From: Rhizobium sp. AQ_MP
GTDB lineage: Bacteria > Pseudomonadota > Alphaproteobacteria > Rhizobiales > Rhizobiaceae
Assembly: GCF_014237835.1 (NCBI RefSeq)
Contig: NZ_JACJVI010000001.1
Span: 186,001-250,000 of the forward strand
Reading direction: 5' to 3'
Length of the DNA stretch: 64,000 nt
This document shows, piece after piece, positions 35,103 to 43,667 of this stretch. The notes beneath the pieces are model-generated. The model was not told the DNA's origin. It ran no database searches and worked only from the letters and a program-made list of their open reading frames with translations. The position numbers and the translations under genes are program-made. Numbering within the stretch: position 1 is the first letter of the stretch; each line of letters opens with the position of its first letter.

Positions 35103-36686
35103 ATGGCTGAAACGCTCGCCGAGGCGGTCTCCCGCCGCCGCACCTTTGCTATTATCGCGCACCCGGACGCGGGTAAGACGACGCTGACCGAAAAGCTGCT
35201 GCTGTTCGGCGGCGCCATCCAGCTTGCTGGTGAAGTCAAGGCGAAGAAGGATCGCATCCAGACCCGGTCGGACTGGATGAAGATCGAGCGCGAGCGCGGC
35301 ATTTCGGTCGTGACCTCGGTCATGACCTTCGAATATGAAGGCAATGTCTTCAACATCCTCGACACGCCCGGGCACGAAGACTTCGCCGACGACACCTATC
35401 GCACGCTGACCGCCGTCGACGCGGCCGTCATGGTCATCGACGCCGCCAAGGGTATCGAGCCGCGCACGCTGAAGCTGTTCGAGGTCTGCCGCATGCGCGA
35501 CATTCCGATCATCACCTTCGTCAACAAGATGGACCGCGAAAGCCGTGATCCCTTCGAGATCCTCGACGAGGTCGAAGAGAAGCTGGCGCTCGACACCGCC
35601 CCGATCACCTGGCCGGTCGGTCGATCCAAGACCTTCTGCGGCTCCTATCATCTTGCCAACAACACCTATCGTGGCGGCGATGCCCAAGTTGAGCCCATCA
35701 AGGTCAACGGCCCGCAGAGCGTCGCCGAAAACCTGCCCGAAAACGAACGCCAGGCCTTCATCGACGAGCTGGAGCTCGCCCGCGAGGCCTGCCGGCCCTT
35801 CGATCGCCAGAGCTTCCTCGAAGGCCATATGACGCCCGTCTTCTTCGGCTCGGCGCTGCGCAATTTCGGTGTCCGCGATCTGATCAATGCGCTGGGCGCC
35901 TATGCGCCGCCGCCGCGCGACCAGGTGGCCGATGTCAGAACGGTGCATGCGGCGGAAGAAAAGATGACGGCCTTCGTCTTCAAGATCCAGGCCAACATGG
36001 ATCCGAACCACCGCGACCGCATCGCCTTTGCCCGCATCTGCTCCGGCAAGCTCGAGCGCGGCATGAAGGCGCGCCTTGCCCGCACCGGCAAGCAGATGGG
36101 CCTCACGGCGCCGCAGTTCTTCTTCGCCTCGCAGCGCCAGCTGGCCGATACCGCCTATGCCGGTGATGTCGTCGGCATCCCGAACCACGGGACGCTCAGG
36201 ATCGGCGACACGCTGACCGAAGGCGAAAACCTCGTCTTCCAGGGCGTGCCGAACTTCTCGCCGGAAATCCTGCGCCGCGTGCGGCTGGAAGATGCGATGA
36301 AGGCGAAGAAGCTGAAGGAAGCGCTGCAGCAGATGGCCGAAGAGGGCGTCGTGCAGCTGTTTTCGCCGGAAGACGGTTCGCCCGCCATCGTCGGCGTTGT
36401 CGGTGCGCTGCAGCTCGACGTGTTGAAGGAGCGCCTCCAGGGCGAATACGGCCTGCCGGTCTCCTTCGAAATGTCGCGCTTCTCCGTCTGCCGCTGGATT
36501 TCGGCCGAGAACAAGGACGATCTGGAAAAGTTCATGACCCAGCGCCGTGGCGACATTTGCCGCGATCTCGACGGCGACCCGGTCTTCATGGCGCAGGACC
36601 AGTTCTCGCTGCGCTACGAGTCCGAGCGTTACCCTGCGATCAAGATGGTTGCCATCAAGGAATATCACGTCGCCAAAGCGGCGTGA
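35103..36686 (+). CDS. prfC: Peptide chain release factor 3
   Basis: The 527-residue GTPase recycles RF1/RF2 from the ribosome. The GTPase motifs are AHPDAGKTTLTEKLL (G1), ERGISVVTSV (G2), DTPGHEDFADD (G3) and VNKMDRESRD (G4), all in the RF3 form. The C-terminal half is RF3-specific, ending AKAA. The start at 35103 has GGAATTCCGAGAT just upstream. RF3 is not universal in Rhizobiales. The 599-codon reading frame on the opposite strand is a shadow. Confidence 0.97.
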   Translation: MAETLAEAVSRRRTFAIIAHPDAGKTTLTEKLLLFGGAIQLAGEVKAKKDRIQTRSDWMKIERERGISVVTSVMTFEYEGNVFNILDTPGHEDFADDTYRTLTAVDAAVMVIDAAKGIEPRTLKLFEVCRMRDIPIITFVNKMDRESRDPFEILDEVEEKLALDTAPITWPVGRSKTFCGSYHLANNTYRGGDAQVEPIKVNGPQSVAENLPENERQAFIDELELAREACRPFDRQSFLEGHMTPVFFGSALRNFGVRDLINALGAYAPPPRDQVADVRTVHAAEEKMTAFVFKIQANMDPNHRDRIAFARICSGKLERGMKARLARTGKQMGLTAPQFFFASQRQLADTAYAGDVVGIPNHGTLRIGDTLTEGENLVFQGVPNFSPEILRRVRLEDAMKAKKLKEALQQMAEEGVVQLFSPEDGSPAIVGVVGALQLDVLKERLQGEYGLPVSFEMSRFSVCRWISAENKDDLEKFMTQRRGDICRDLDGDPVFMAQDQFSLRYESERYPAIKMVAIKEYHVAKAA

Positions 36687-36742
36687 GGCCTGGCGGGCGG
36701 TGGCGGATTTCCCGTCGCCCCCGCGGCGCCCGACCCGAGTGC

Positions 36743-37417
36743 TTATTCTGCCGGTCTGATCCGAAGCCCCTGGTTGGGCTCGAACCCAACCCGCAGGTGC
36801 TCGTAACTTGAAATCGTCGGATGCGACGTTTCAAAGGGGTGGGTGTGGGTCGCAGTGATCACCGCGACATCCGCGCCAGCTGATTCTCCAGCCCTCACAC
36901 CGGCCAGCACATCCTCAAACACCAGGCAGCGGGACGGATCGACACCCAGCCGCTCCGCACCCAACCGATAACCGGCGGGATCGGGTTTGCCGATCTTCAC
37001 GTCTTCAGCCGTGACGATCTTGAGCGGCTGCGGCAGGCCGGCCGCCCCGATGCGGGCGCGGGCAAGCGCTGATGGCGCCGAGGTGACGATCGCCCAGCGC
37101 TCCGCCGGCAGGCTGTTCAGAAACGCGATGGCGCCAGGGATCGGCACGATGCCCTCGAGATCCTCGATCTCGCCGCGCTCGATGTCCAGCGCTTCCTTCA
37201 CCACGTCAACGCCCGGCAGGTTGAGCGCGCTGATCGTGTCGATGCCGCGCTTGCCGTGCATGGTCGGCAGGAAGGTTTCGAGGTTCAGACCGTGCTTGAG
37301 TGCCCAACGGCTCCAGACCCGTTCCGCAGCGGCGATAGAATTGAGCAGCGTGCCGTCCATGTCGAAAAGAAAGGCATCGTAAAAGCGGTCGAAAAGCCGG
37401 TCGGGGGAATGATGCAA
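36743..37417 (-). CDS. HAD-superfamily sugar-phosphatase-like hydrolase (subfamily IA)
   Basis: The 224-residue product begins, from a TTG at 37415-37417 with AAAGGA 8 bases upstream, HHSPDRLFDRFYDAFLFDMD. The catalytic DxDGT is FDMDGTLLNS. VTSAPSALARARIG is motif II (Thr/Ser), KIGKPDPAGYRLG is the Lys motif, and VFEDVLAGVRAGESAG is motif IV with two acidic residues. It resembles small-molecule phosphatases of the beta-phosphoglucomutase/glycerol-3-phosphatase group. Its substrate is not known. The start may be uncertain: a later ATG exists inside the catalytic motif and is too short. Confidence 0.8.
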   Translation of the reverse strand: MHHSPDRLFDRFYDAFLFDMDGTLLNSIAAAERVWSRWALKHGLNLETFLPTMHGKRGIDTISALNLPGVDVVKEALDIERGEIEDLEGIVPIPGAIAFLNSLPAERWAIVTSAPSALARARIGAAGLPQPLKIVTAEDVKIGKPDPAGYRLGAERLGVDPSRCLVFEDVLAGVRAGESAGADVAVITATHTHPFETSHPTISSYEHLRVGFEPNQGLRIRPAE

Positions 37418-37547
37418 GGCGTGAATCCTTTGGTCAGGCGCGATGACGCTCCCGTAGCCGCTCCGGGCAGACCCTGCAAACACATAAATGGAAAACGACC
37501 CTGATGACAGGTGACAGGCCGGCTGCTCTCGCCTAGTCTCTGGCATG

Positions 37548-37625
37548 AGACAGGGGCGTCCGGAGAAGCCGGGCTGAGAAGCACCCTTTGAACCTGAACC
37601 AGATCATGCTGGCGGAGGGAGTCGC
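37548..37625 (+). promoter_or_regulatory. TPP riboswitch aptamer (THI element)
   Basis: The stretch contains GGGGC, CCGG-AGAA-CCGG (P3), the CTGAGA core (37574-37579), CACCCTTTGAACCTGAACC, and the closing CTGGCGGAGGGAG, in the order of the thiamine pyrophosphate aptamer. It lies in the thiD leader and ends about 65 bases before the start codon. Confidence 0.9.
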
Positions 37626-37661
37626 TCGGGTGCCATGCCAGATCCGCGTGTGCTGCCTGCC

Positions 37662-37685
37662 GCTTCTCCGCCCGGAAGGAGAAGC
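37662..37685 (+). promoter_or_regulatory. Shine-Dalgarno-sequestering hairpin of thiD
   Basis: GCTTCTCC (37662-37669) pairs with GGAGAAGC (37678-37685), which includes the thiD ribosome-binding site GGAG, 8 bases before the ATG at 37690. This is the expected translational expression platform for the TPP aptamer upstream. Confidence 0.7.
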
Positions 37686-37689
37686 AGAG

Positions 37690-38505
37690 ATGACGTCCAG
37701 CCCCATCCGCAATGTGCTCACCATCGCCGGGTCCGATCCTTCCGGTGGTGCCGGCATTCAGGCGGATTTGAAGTCGATTTCCGCACGCGGCTGTTACGGC
37801 ATGGCGGTCATCACGGCGCTCACGGCGCAGAATACCTGCGGTGTTTCGGCGGTCGTGCCGCTCGATCCCCACTTTGTTGCGGAGCAGATCCGCATGGTTT
37901 TCGCCGATATCAGGGTCGATGCGGTAAAGATCGGGATGATCGCCAATGCCGGCATAGCTTCGGCGGTGGCGGAGGTCCTGAAACCGCATCACGGCATTCC
38001 CGTGGTTCTCGATCCGGTCATGATCGCCAAGGGTGGGGCCTCGCTTCTCGATCCCGATGCTGTCGAAGCACTGAAGTCTGAACTCCTGCCGATTGCGACA
38101 CTGCTGACGCCCAACCTTCCGGAGGCTGCAGCCCTGCTCGGCGATCCCGAAGCCTCCGATCGGCGCATCATGGAATCCCAGGCGGTCAGGCTGACCGCGC
38201 TTGGCCCGAGGGGCGTGCTGGTCAAGGGCGGCCATCTGGCGGGGGGGCAGAGCCCGGATGTTCTGGTGGCGGGCGGGCAGGTGACCTGGTTCGAGGCGGA
38301 CCGGATCGCCACGCGCAACACCCATGGAACAGGCTGCTCTTTGTCGAGCGCGCTGGCGGCGGAGCTTGCAAAGGGGAGGGTGTCTCAGGAGGCCGTGCAG
38401 GCTGCAAAGGCCTGGCTCAAGGAAGCCGTTCGCACCTCGAACGATCTCTCTGTCGGATCTGGGCACGGGCCCGTGCACCATTTTCACGGGCTCTGGCGAG
38501 ACTAG
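37690..38505 (+). CDS. thiD: Hydroxymethylpyrimidine/phosphomethylpyrimidine kinase
   Basis: The 271-residue ribokinase-fold enzyme phosphorylates HMP twice in thiamine synthesis. VLTIAGSDPSGGAGIQADLKSI is the N-terminal ThiD signature, VLDPVMIAKGGASLL follows, and the catalytic/anion-hole motif is ATRNTHGTGCSLSSALAA with the conserved Asp-equivalent region. The start follows the SD hairpin. Its stop codon TAG shares three bases with the stop of the convergent GFA gene. No other thi gene is in the window, so thiD is under stand-alone riboswitch control. Confidence 0.95.
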   Translation: MTSSPIRNVLTIAGSDPSGGAGIQADLKSISARGCYGMAVITALTAQNTCGVSAVVPLDPHFVAEQIRMVFADIRVDAVKIGMIANAGIASAVAEVLKPHHGIPVVLDPVMIAKGGASLLDPDAVEALKSELLPIATLLTPNLPEAAALLGDPEASDRRIMESQAVRLTALGPRGVLVKGGHLAGGQSPDVLVAGGQVTWFEADRIATRNTHGTGCSLSSALAAELAKGRVSQEAVQAAKAWLKEAVRTSNDLSVGSGHGPVHHFHGLWRD

Positions 38506-38897
38506 TCGTCTCTGCTGGGCGGCAGGCCGCTGATGTCGAAGACAAAGGGCAGGGCGGATTCGAGGAAGGACTGGTGCGTCGGTGACAGTGCTGCGCGCTG
38601 GTCGATGCATCCGAGACGAAGACCGATTTCTCCATCGGCGCTCTGACGCCACAAGGGTGAGCCGCAGGTGCCGCAGAAGAACTGGTCGCTCGGCAAACCG
38701 CTGTCACCGATCTTGCGATAGCGCTTTGGCTGCCCCTGGATCAGACGAAGCTGGTTTGGTTCGGCATTGACGGTGACCCGGTAAGCTGAGCCTGTCAGCC
38801 TCTGGCAATCGGTACAGTGGCAGATGCCGACGGCCTGTGGATCGGCCTCGGCTTCATAGCGCACGTCGCCGCATTGGCATGATCCGGTAATCCGCAT
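38502..38897 (-). CDS. GFA-family zinc protein
   Basis: The 131-residue protein has the GFA domain cysteine pattern: GSCQCGDVRYE, CHCTDCQRLTGSAY and FFCGTCGSPLWRQ, which bind zinc. Family members were first described as glutathione-dependent formaldehyde-activating enzymes, a function now questioned. It ends tail-to-tail with thiD. Confidence 0.9.
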   Translation of the reverse strand: MRITGSCQCGDVRYEAEADPQAVGICHCTDCQRLTGSAYRVTVNAEPNQLRLIQGQPKRYRKIGDSGLPSDQFFCGTCGSPLWRQSADGEIGLRLGCIDQRAALSPTHQSFLESALPFVFDISGLPPSRDD

Positions 38898-38907
38898 CGC
38901 ACCCTCG

Positions 38908-38942
38908 AGAAAAAGAAAACCCGGCGCTGGAGACGCCGGGTT
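38908..38942 (-). terminator. Intrinsic terminator after the pirin gene
   Basis: AACCCGGCG (38918-38926) pairs with CGCCGGGTT (38934-38942). On the minus strand a run of T with few interruptions follows (TTTTCTTTTT), so it ends pirin transcription just before the GFA gene start. Confidence 0.8.
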
Positions 38943-38965
38943 GAAGTGAACTTGACTGCGTGGGG

Positions 38966-39877
38966 TTAATGATCGGCTTTGATAAAGGTTCCGTTCTGCA
39001 ATTCCTTCATCGCCTGCATCAGCTCTTCGCGCGTGTTCATGACGATCGGACCATGCCAGGCGACCGGCTCCTTGATCGGCTTGCCGGTGACGAGCAGGAA
39101 GCGGATCCCCTGTTCGCCAGCCTGAACGGTGATCTCATCGCCTGTATCGAACACGACCAGCGTGCGGTTGCCGGAGAGGTCGCGGATATTGAGCTCCTCC
39201 CCCATATATTCCTTCTCGACCTTCACGCCGAAAGGCTTGGAGGCATCGCGGAACGAGCCGGAGCCGGCGAAGATATAGGCGAAGGCCGAGCGGTAGGTAT
39301 CGACGGGGAAGGTCTTGCGCTTGCCCGGCGGCACCGAGATGTCGAGATAGACAGGCTCGGCGGCAATGCCGTCGACCGGGCCGCTCTTGCCCCAGAAGTC
39401 GCCACAGATGACACGCACGGCAGTGCCGTCGTCATCGATGACAACGGGAATGTCGGCTGACTTGATGTCCTGGTAGCGCGGCTTGGTCATCTTCAGCGAA
39501 GACGGCAGGTTGGCCCAGAGCTGAAAGCCGTGCATCCGCCCGGCAAAGTCACCCTTCGGCATTTCCTGGTGCAGGATGCCGCTGCCGGCGGTCATCCATT
39601 GCAGGTCACCCGCACCCAGCATGCCGTAGTTCCCGAGGCTGTCGCCATGTTCGACGGTGCCGGCCAGCACATAGGTGATCGTCTCGATGCCGCGATGCGG
39701 ATGCCAGGGGAAACCCCGCAGATAGTCGTTCGGCTCGTCATTGCGGAAGTCGTCCATCATCAGGAAGGGATCGGTCATCGAGGGGTCGCCGAAGCCGAAG
39801 ACGCGGTGCAGCTTGACGCCGGCACCTTCCATGGTTGGGGTGGCACGGCTCTCATGCTTGACGGGGCGGATGGACAT
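38966..39877 (-). CDS. Pirin family protein
   Basis: The 303-residue bicupin begins MSIRPVKHESRATPTMEGAG. The metal-binding histidines of pirins are in PWHPHRGIETITYVLAGTVEH and the Glu-containing GSGILHQEMP. Bacterial pirins include quercetinases; many have no known substrate. The fold also shows an LWANLPSSLKMTKPRYQDI segment typical of the family. It ends with a terminator and is a single gene. Confidence 0.93.
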   Translation of the reverse strand: MSIRPVKHESRATPTMEGAGVKLHRVFGFGDPSMTDPFLMMDDFRNDEPNDYLRGFPWHPHRGIETITYVLAGTVEHGDSLGNYGMLGAGDLQWMTAGSGILHQEMPKGDFAGRMHGFQLWANLPSSLKMTKPRYQDIKSADIPVVIDDDGTAVRVICGDFWGKSGPVDGIAAEPVYLDISVPPGKRKTFPVDTYRSAFAYIFAGSGSFRDASKPFGVKVEKEYMGEELNIRDLSGNRTLVVFDTGDEITVQAGEQGIRFLLVTGKPIKEPVAWHGPIVMNTREELMQAMKELQNGTFIKADH

Positions 39878-40122
39878 CGGCGGATCTCCTTGTGGATGGG
39901 CGCGTGGATTGCTCGTGCGGCAATATATGCGAGCATCTTGCCCTGCGCAGGTGGGCCCGCCAGAACGCAGTGTTCACATTTGCGCCAATCAAGCCGGGAA
40001 GAAATGTTGCACTGCCCGACAAAATTTTGTCATGAAGGGTCTGATGTTTGCAAATCATTAGTCTATCGGGCGAAGACTACCCAGGATTCGCAGTCGGTCG
40101 ATGGACCTGGGGCAGAATTCAT

Positions 40123-40950
40123 ATGTGTCGTTGGGCAGCTTACCGTGGTGTTCCGATCTTCCTCGAAGAGCTTGTCACCTCGCCTGCGCATTCCCTGATC
40201 GAACAATCCCATTGTGCGACCCGCGCCAAGACGGCGACCAACGGCGACGGCTTCGGTCTCGCCTGGTATGGTGACCGTCCCGAGCCCGGCCGCTTTCGGG
40301 ACGTGCTCCCCGCCTGGTCGGACTGCAATCTGAAGAGTCTGGCAAGCCAGATCCGCTCGCCGCTGTTCCTGGCCCATGTCCGCGCCGCCACCCATGGCGC
40401 GACCCGCCGCGACAATTGCCATCCCTTCGTGCAGGGCACCTGGTCCTTCATGCACAATGGCCAGATCGACAATTTCGACCGCATCCGCCGGCCGATGGAA
40501 GGCATGCTGGACGACGAGCATTTCCATGCCCGCGTCGGCACCACGGACAGCGAATTGCTGTTCCTGCTGGCGCTGCAGTTCGGCCTGCGCGAACGTCCGC
40601 TGGCGGCCATGAGCGAGGCCGTTGGCTTCGTCGAGCAGATCAGCCTGCATCTGACAGGCTCGGCGCGCATCCGCATGACCGCGGCCTTCTCCGACGGTAA
40701 GACGCTCTATGCCGTGCGCTACTCGACGGACGAGCATGCCCCGACACTGTTTGCAGCACCCATGGGCCCCAAGGGCAGCTTCTGCCTCGTCTCCGAGCCG
40801 CTGAACGACGAGACGGATACCTGGGTGGAAATTCCGGCCGGAAGCGCCGTGATCCTCAGCGAAAAGGGGCTGGACGCTGCCGAGTTCAAGCCCCAGGTCG
40901 ACCGCACACGGGTCGAACATGTGGGTCAGCCAGCCATGGCTGTGGGGTGA
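40123..40950 (+). CDS. Class II glutamine amidotransferase (YafJ-like)
   Basis: The 275-residue protein begins MCRWAAYRGVPIFLEEL. After removal of Met the N-terminal nucleophile is Cys2, as in Ntn amidotransferases. NGDGFGLAWYG, AHVRAATHGATRRDNCHPF and WSFMHNGQIDNF supply the glutamine-binding and oxyanion residues. YafJ/YerD-type proteins lack a fused synthetase, and the acceptor is unknown. I start at this ATG since the Cys must be second; the earlier open frame is noncoding. Confidence 0.92.
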   Translation: MCRWAAYRGVPIFLEELVTSPAHSLIEQSHCATRAKTATNGDGFGLAWYGDRPEPGRFRDVLPAWSDCNLKSLASQIRSPLFLAHVRAATHGATRRDNCHPFVQGTWSFMHNGQIDNFDRIRRPMEGMLDDEHFHARVGTTDSELLFLLALQFGLRERPLAAMSEAVGFVEQISLHLTGSARIRMTAAFSDGKTLYAVRYSTDEHAPTLFAAPMGPKGSFCLVSEPLNDETDTWVEIPAGSAVILSEKGLDAAEFKPQVDRTRVEHVGQPAMAVG

Positions 40951-40959
40951 AGCCTTAGC

Positions 40960-41313
40960 TTACAGGATGATCCCGAGCTCGCTCCGGGCCTTGCGCGTCA
41001 GCGAAGCTGCGACGGCGCGATAAGATCGGCCGATATACTCCACCAGATCCGCCTCGTTGAGTTCCGTGGCGGGCGCGACGGTCACCCATTTTCGCTTGGC
41101 AAAGTAGGGTGCCTGAGAAACGCCCTCAAGCGAGGTCAGGATCTCGAAGCTCTCTTCGCTCACCTTGAAGCAGAGCCGTTTCTCGCCGTCGGTCAGAAGC
41201 GCGAAGACCTTATCTCCGACCTTGGCGACCCGGGCGTCCCATTGATCGGTGAGAGAGGTGCCGGTGAACTCCTGAACGAAGCTGTCGAAACCGGGGCGGG
41301 AAAACAAGCTCAT
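40960..41313 (-). CDS. MmcQ/YjbR family protein
   Basis: The 117-residue protein begins MSLFSRPGFDSFVQEFTGTS and contains one MmcQ/YjbR-like domain: KVGDKVFALLTDGEKRLCFKVSEES and APYFAKRKWVTVAPATEL, with the conserved Trp. Members are cytosolic proteins with a fold related to DNA-binding domains, but their role is unclear. The start overlaps the stop of the upstream coaBC gene by 4 bases, suggesting coupled translation. It ends 9 bases from the convergent amidotransferase gene. Confidence 0.85.
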   Translation of the reverse strand: MSLFSRPGFDSFVQEFTGTSLTDQWDARVAKVGDKVFALLTDGEKRLCFKVSEESFEILTSLEGVSQAPYFAKRKWVTVAPATELNEADLVEYIGRSYRAVAASLTRKARSELGIIL

Positions 41314-42524
41314 GCGCCGGTACCGCCCATCTGCATGGCAATCCAGAGAGCCAGCCTCTCGGCCACCTCTTCCTTGGAAAGATCCGGCCATGCCTCGACC
41401 CCGTCCCGGCTAATCAGCTTCACCCGGTTGCGGTCGCCGCCCATGATCCCGGTCTCGGGCGAAACGTCATTGGCGACGATCAGGTCAGCGCCCTTGCGCT
41501 CCAGCTTCTTCCGGCCGTTCTCCTCGACGTCTTCCGTCTCGGCCGCAAACCCGACGACGAGGCGCGGTCGCTGGGCGTGTTGACCCACCGTCTTCAGGAT
41601 GTCGGGGTTCTCAGCGAGCTGTAGCGGCGGCGGCGCCTCACCCGGCTGCTTCTTGATCTTCTGCTCGGCAGACGACGCCACACGCCAGTCGGCAACGGCA
41701 GCGACCATGACGGCAATGTCTGCCGGAAGTGCGGAGAGAACCGCATTGCGCATTTCCTCGGCCCGCTCGACATGCCGAGTTTGGACGCCTGCGGGATCAG
41801 CAATCGTCACCGGTCCCGAGACGAGCGTCACATCGGCGCCGAGACGGGCAAGGGCCGCCGCAATCGCATGGCCCTGCTTGCCCGAGGAGCGGTTGGCGAT
41901 GTAGCGCACCGGGTCGATCGGCTCGTGCGTCGGGCCCGAGGTGACCACAGCCTTCATGCCCGCAAGCGGCTTGGGGCCGGAGAGCAGGTCTTCGACACGG
42001 TTTGCGATCTCGATCGGTTCGGCCATGCGTCCACGCCCGCGCTCGCCGCTTTCGGCCATTTCGCCTTCCATCGGGCCGATGGCCTCGATGCCGTCGCGCT
42101 GGAGCACGGCGAAATTGCGCTGGGTGGCCGGATGCGCCCACATCTTCGGGTTCATGGCAGGCGCAATCAAAACCGGGCGATCTGTTGCAAGCAACACGGT
42201 CGATGCAAGGTCATCAGCAAGTCCGTTCGCCATCTTCGCCATCAGATCGGCGGTGGCAGGGGCAACCAGCACTAGGTCGCATTCCCGCGCCAGCCGGATA
42301 TGGCCGACATCCTGTTCGTCCTCGCGCGAAAAGAGCTCGGTATAGACATGGCTCGCCGACAGCGCACCGACGGCAAGCGGCGTGACGAATTCCTGGGCGC
42401 CTCGCGTCATGATCGGCCGCACGCTCGCCCCGCGCTCCCGGAGCCTTCGGATGAGATCGAGGCTCTTGTAAGCGGCAATGCCGCCTGCAATGACAAGCAA
42501 AATTCGCTTTCCGGCCAAGCTCAT
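41310..42524 (-). CDS. coaBC: Bifunctional phosphopantothenoylcysteine decarboxylase/phosphopantothenate-cysteine ligase
   Basis: The 404-residue protein begins MSLAGKRILLVIAGGIAAYK. The N-terminal flavoprotein CoaC domain shows the substrate-binding PAMNPKMWAHPATQ region and the APATADLMAKMANGLADDL loop. The C-terminal CoaB domain shows VTSGPTHEPIDPVRYIANRSSGKQG and the FAAETEDVEENGRKKL segment. Together the enzymes make 4'-phosphopantetheine for coenzyme A. An ATG three codons upstream (42533) is possible. It overlaps the YjbR gene by ATGA. Confidence 0.96.
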   Translation of the reverse strand: MSLAGKRILLVIAGGIAAYKSLDLIRRLRERGASVRPIMTRGAQEFVTPLAVGALSASHVYTELFSREDEQDVGHIRLARECDLVLVAPATADLMAKMANGLADDLASTVLLATDRPVLIAPAMNPKMWAHPATQRNFAVLQRDGIEAIGPMEGEMAESGERGRGRMAEPIEIANRVEDLLSGPKPLAGMKAVVTSGPTHEPIDPVRYIANRSSGKQGHAIAAALARLGADVTLVSGPVTIADPAGVQTRHVERAEEMRNAVLSALPADIAVMVAAVADWRVASSAEQKIKKQPGEAPPPLQLAENPDILKTVGQHAQRPRLVVGFAAETEDVEENGRKKLERKGADLIVANDVSPETGIMGGDRNRVKLISRDGVEAWPDLSKEEVAERLALWIAMQMGGTGA

Positions 42525-42613
42525 GAAGTGCAACCCTTTCTCTGCGGCCGCGACCCTAGCGCAATTCCGGTCGCTGGCAAATCGTCGAGAACTGGACTGG
42601 TAAACGGCGTGCC

Positions 42614-43654
42614 TCAGCTGGCGCTGTCGAGCTTTAACGGGACTTCCGCCACGGTGCCTTGGGTACCTTCGAGATAACGCAGCCCGTCTCCAAGCGTCGA
42701 GGCCATGGATTTGACGATCCGACTCCCAAGACCGGTTCCCTTTGGCGCGCTCTGCGGATCGATCCCGATCCCGTCGTCCTCAACGCGGAGCAAGGCCTCT
42801 CCGTCGCCTGTCATCTTCAGGTGCACCCGGATGTCACCAGGCTGACCGGAGGCATAGGCGTACTTGAAGGCATTGGTCACGAGTTCGGTGACGATCATGC
42901 CGACGGAAACGGCCTTGTCGGCGCTGAGCGAGATGGGATCCGCATCCAGCAGGAGGCGGACCGGCTTTTCGGCGCTGTGAAGGGAATTGTAGAGCTCGAC
43001 CGTGAGTCGGTTGAGATAACGATCGAGCTCAACGCGGCTGACGTCGTCGGAAGTGTAGAGACTGCGATGCATGCCGGCGATGGCCGTGATGCGCGCCTGG
43101 GTTTCCGCCAGCTCCGCCTTCACTTCCTCGCTACGGGCGGCGGAGATCTGCAGGCGCAGCAGGCTGGCGACCAGCGCCAGCGAGTTGGCGACACGATGGT
43201 TGACCTCGGCCAGCAGCGCCTCGGCCCGCTCCTTGCCAAGCCGGATCTCTTCATCGGCACGGGCCTTCGCTGCCCGCAGCTGGGCGTTGGCGACCGTCTG
43301 TTCGATGGCGCTCGACAAGAGCGACAGGAAGTCGTCGCTGACAGTCTTGATGACATAATCAGCAGCACCCGCCTTGATCGCCTCGATCGCGACCTGCGCC
43401 TCGTTGGATCCGGTGACATAGACCACCGGCACGTCGATCTCGGCTTCGCGCATGCGGCCCAGCACGTCATGACCGGTGGTCTGGCGTAGATAATGATCGA
43501 GAACGACGACATCGAACCCTGCCGTCTTCAGCAGTTCAAGCGCGTCCTCGGCATTTTCCGCATGCGACACCTCATGGCCGAGGCGCCCCATGTGCTTCTG
43601 GACCAGCCGGGCGATGGCAGCATCGTCGTCTATGTAGAGAACGCTGAAGCTCAT
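42614..43654 (-). CDS. Receiver-HWE histidine kinase hybrid
   Basis: The 346-residue protein begins MSFSVLYIDDDAAIARLVQK. An N-terminal receiver domain (residues 1-120) has acidic pair Asp10/Asp11 and phospho-acceptor Asp53 in VVLDHYLRQTTGHD. It is followed by a coiled coil and an HWE/HisKA_2 kinase domain with His153 in EVNHRVANSLALVASLL. The ATPase part has N-box VTELVTNAFKYAYAS and GTGLGSRIVKSMAS. It has no membrane or PAS sensor, so the receiver is the input. It is the last gene of the signalling trio, 13 bases after the single-domain regulator. Confidence 0.92.
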   Translation of the reverse strand: MSFSVLYIDDDAAIARLVQKHMGRLGHEVSHAENAEDALELLKTAGFDVVVLDHYLRQTTGHDVLGRMREAEIDVPVVYVTGSNEAQVAIEAIKAGAADYVIKTVSDDFLSLLSSAIEQTVANAQLRAAKARADEEIRLGKERAEALLAEVNHRVANSLALVASLLRLQISAARSEEVKAELAETQARITAIAGMHRSLYTSDDVSRVELDRYLNRLTVELYNSLHSAEKPVRLLLDADPISLSADKAVSVGMIVTELVTNAFKYAYASGQPGDIRVHLKMTGDGEALLRVEDDGIGIDPQSAPKGTGLGSRIVKSMASTLGDGLRYLEGTQGTVAEVPLKLDSAS

Positions 43655-43667
43655 CGCCCGGCCGCCA

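Noticed and set aside
34869..36668. 599-codon minus-strand reading frame opposite prfC
   Set aside because: It covers the RF3 gene in reverse. RF3 motifs on the plus strand are clear, while this frame has no motif.
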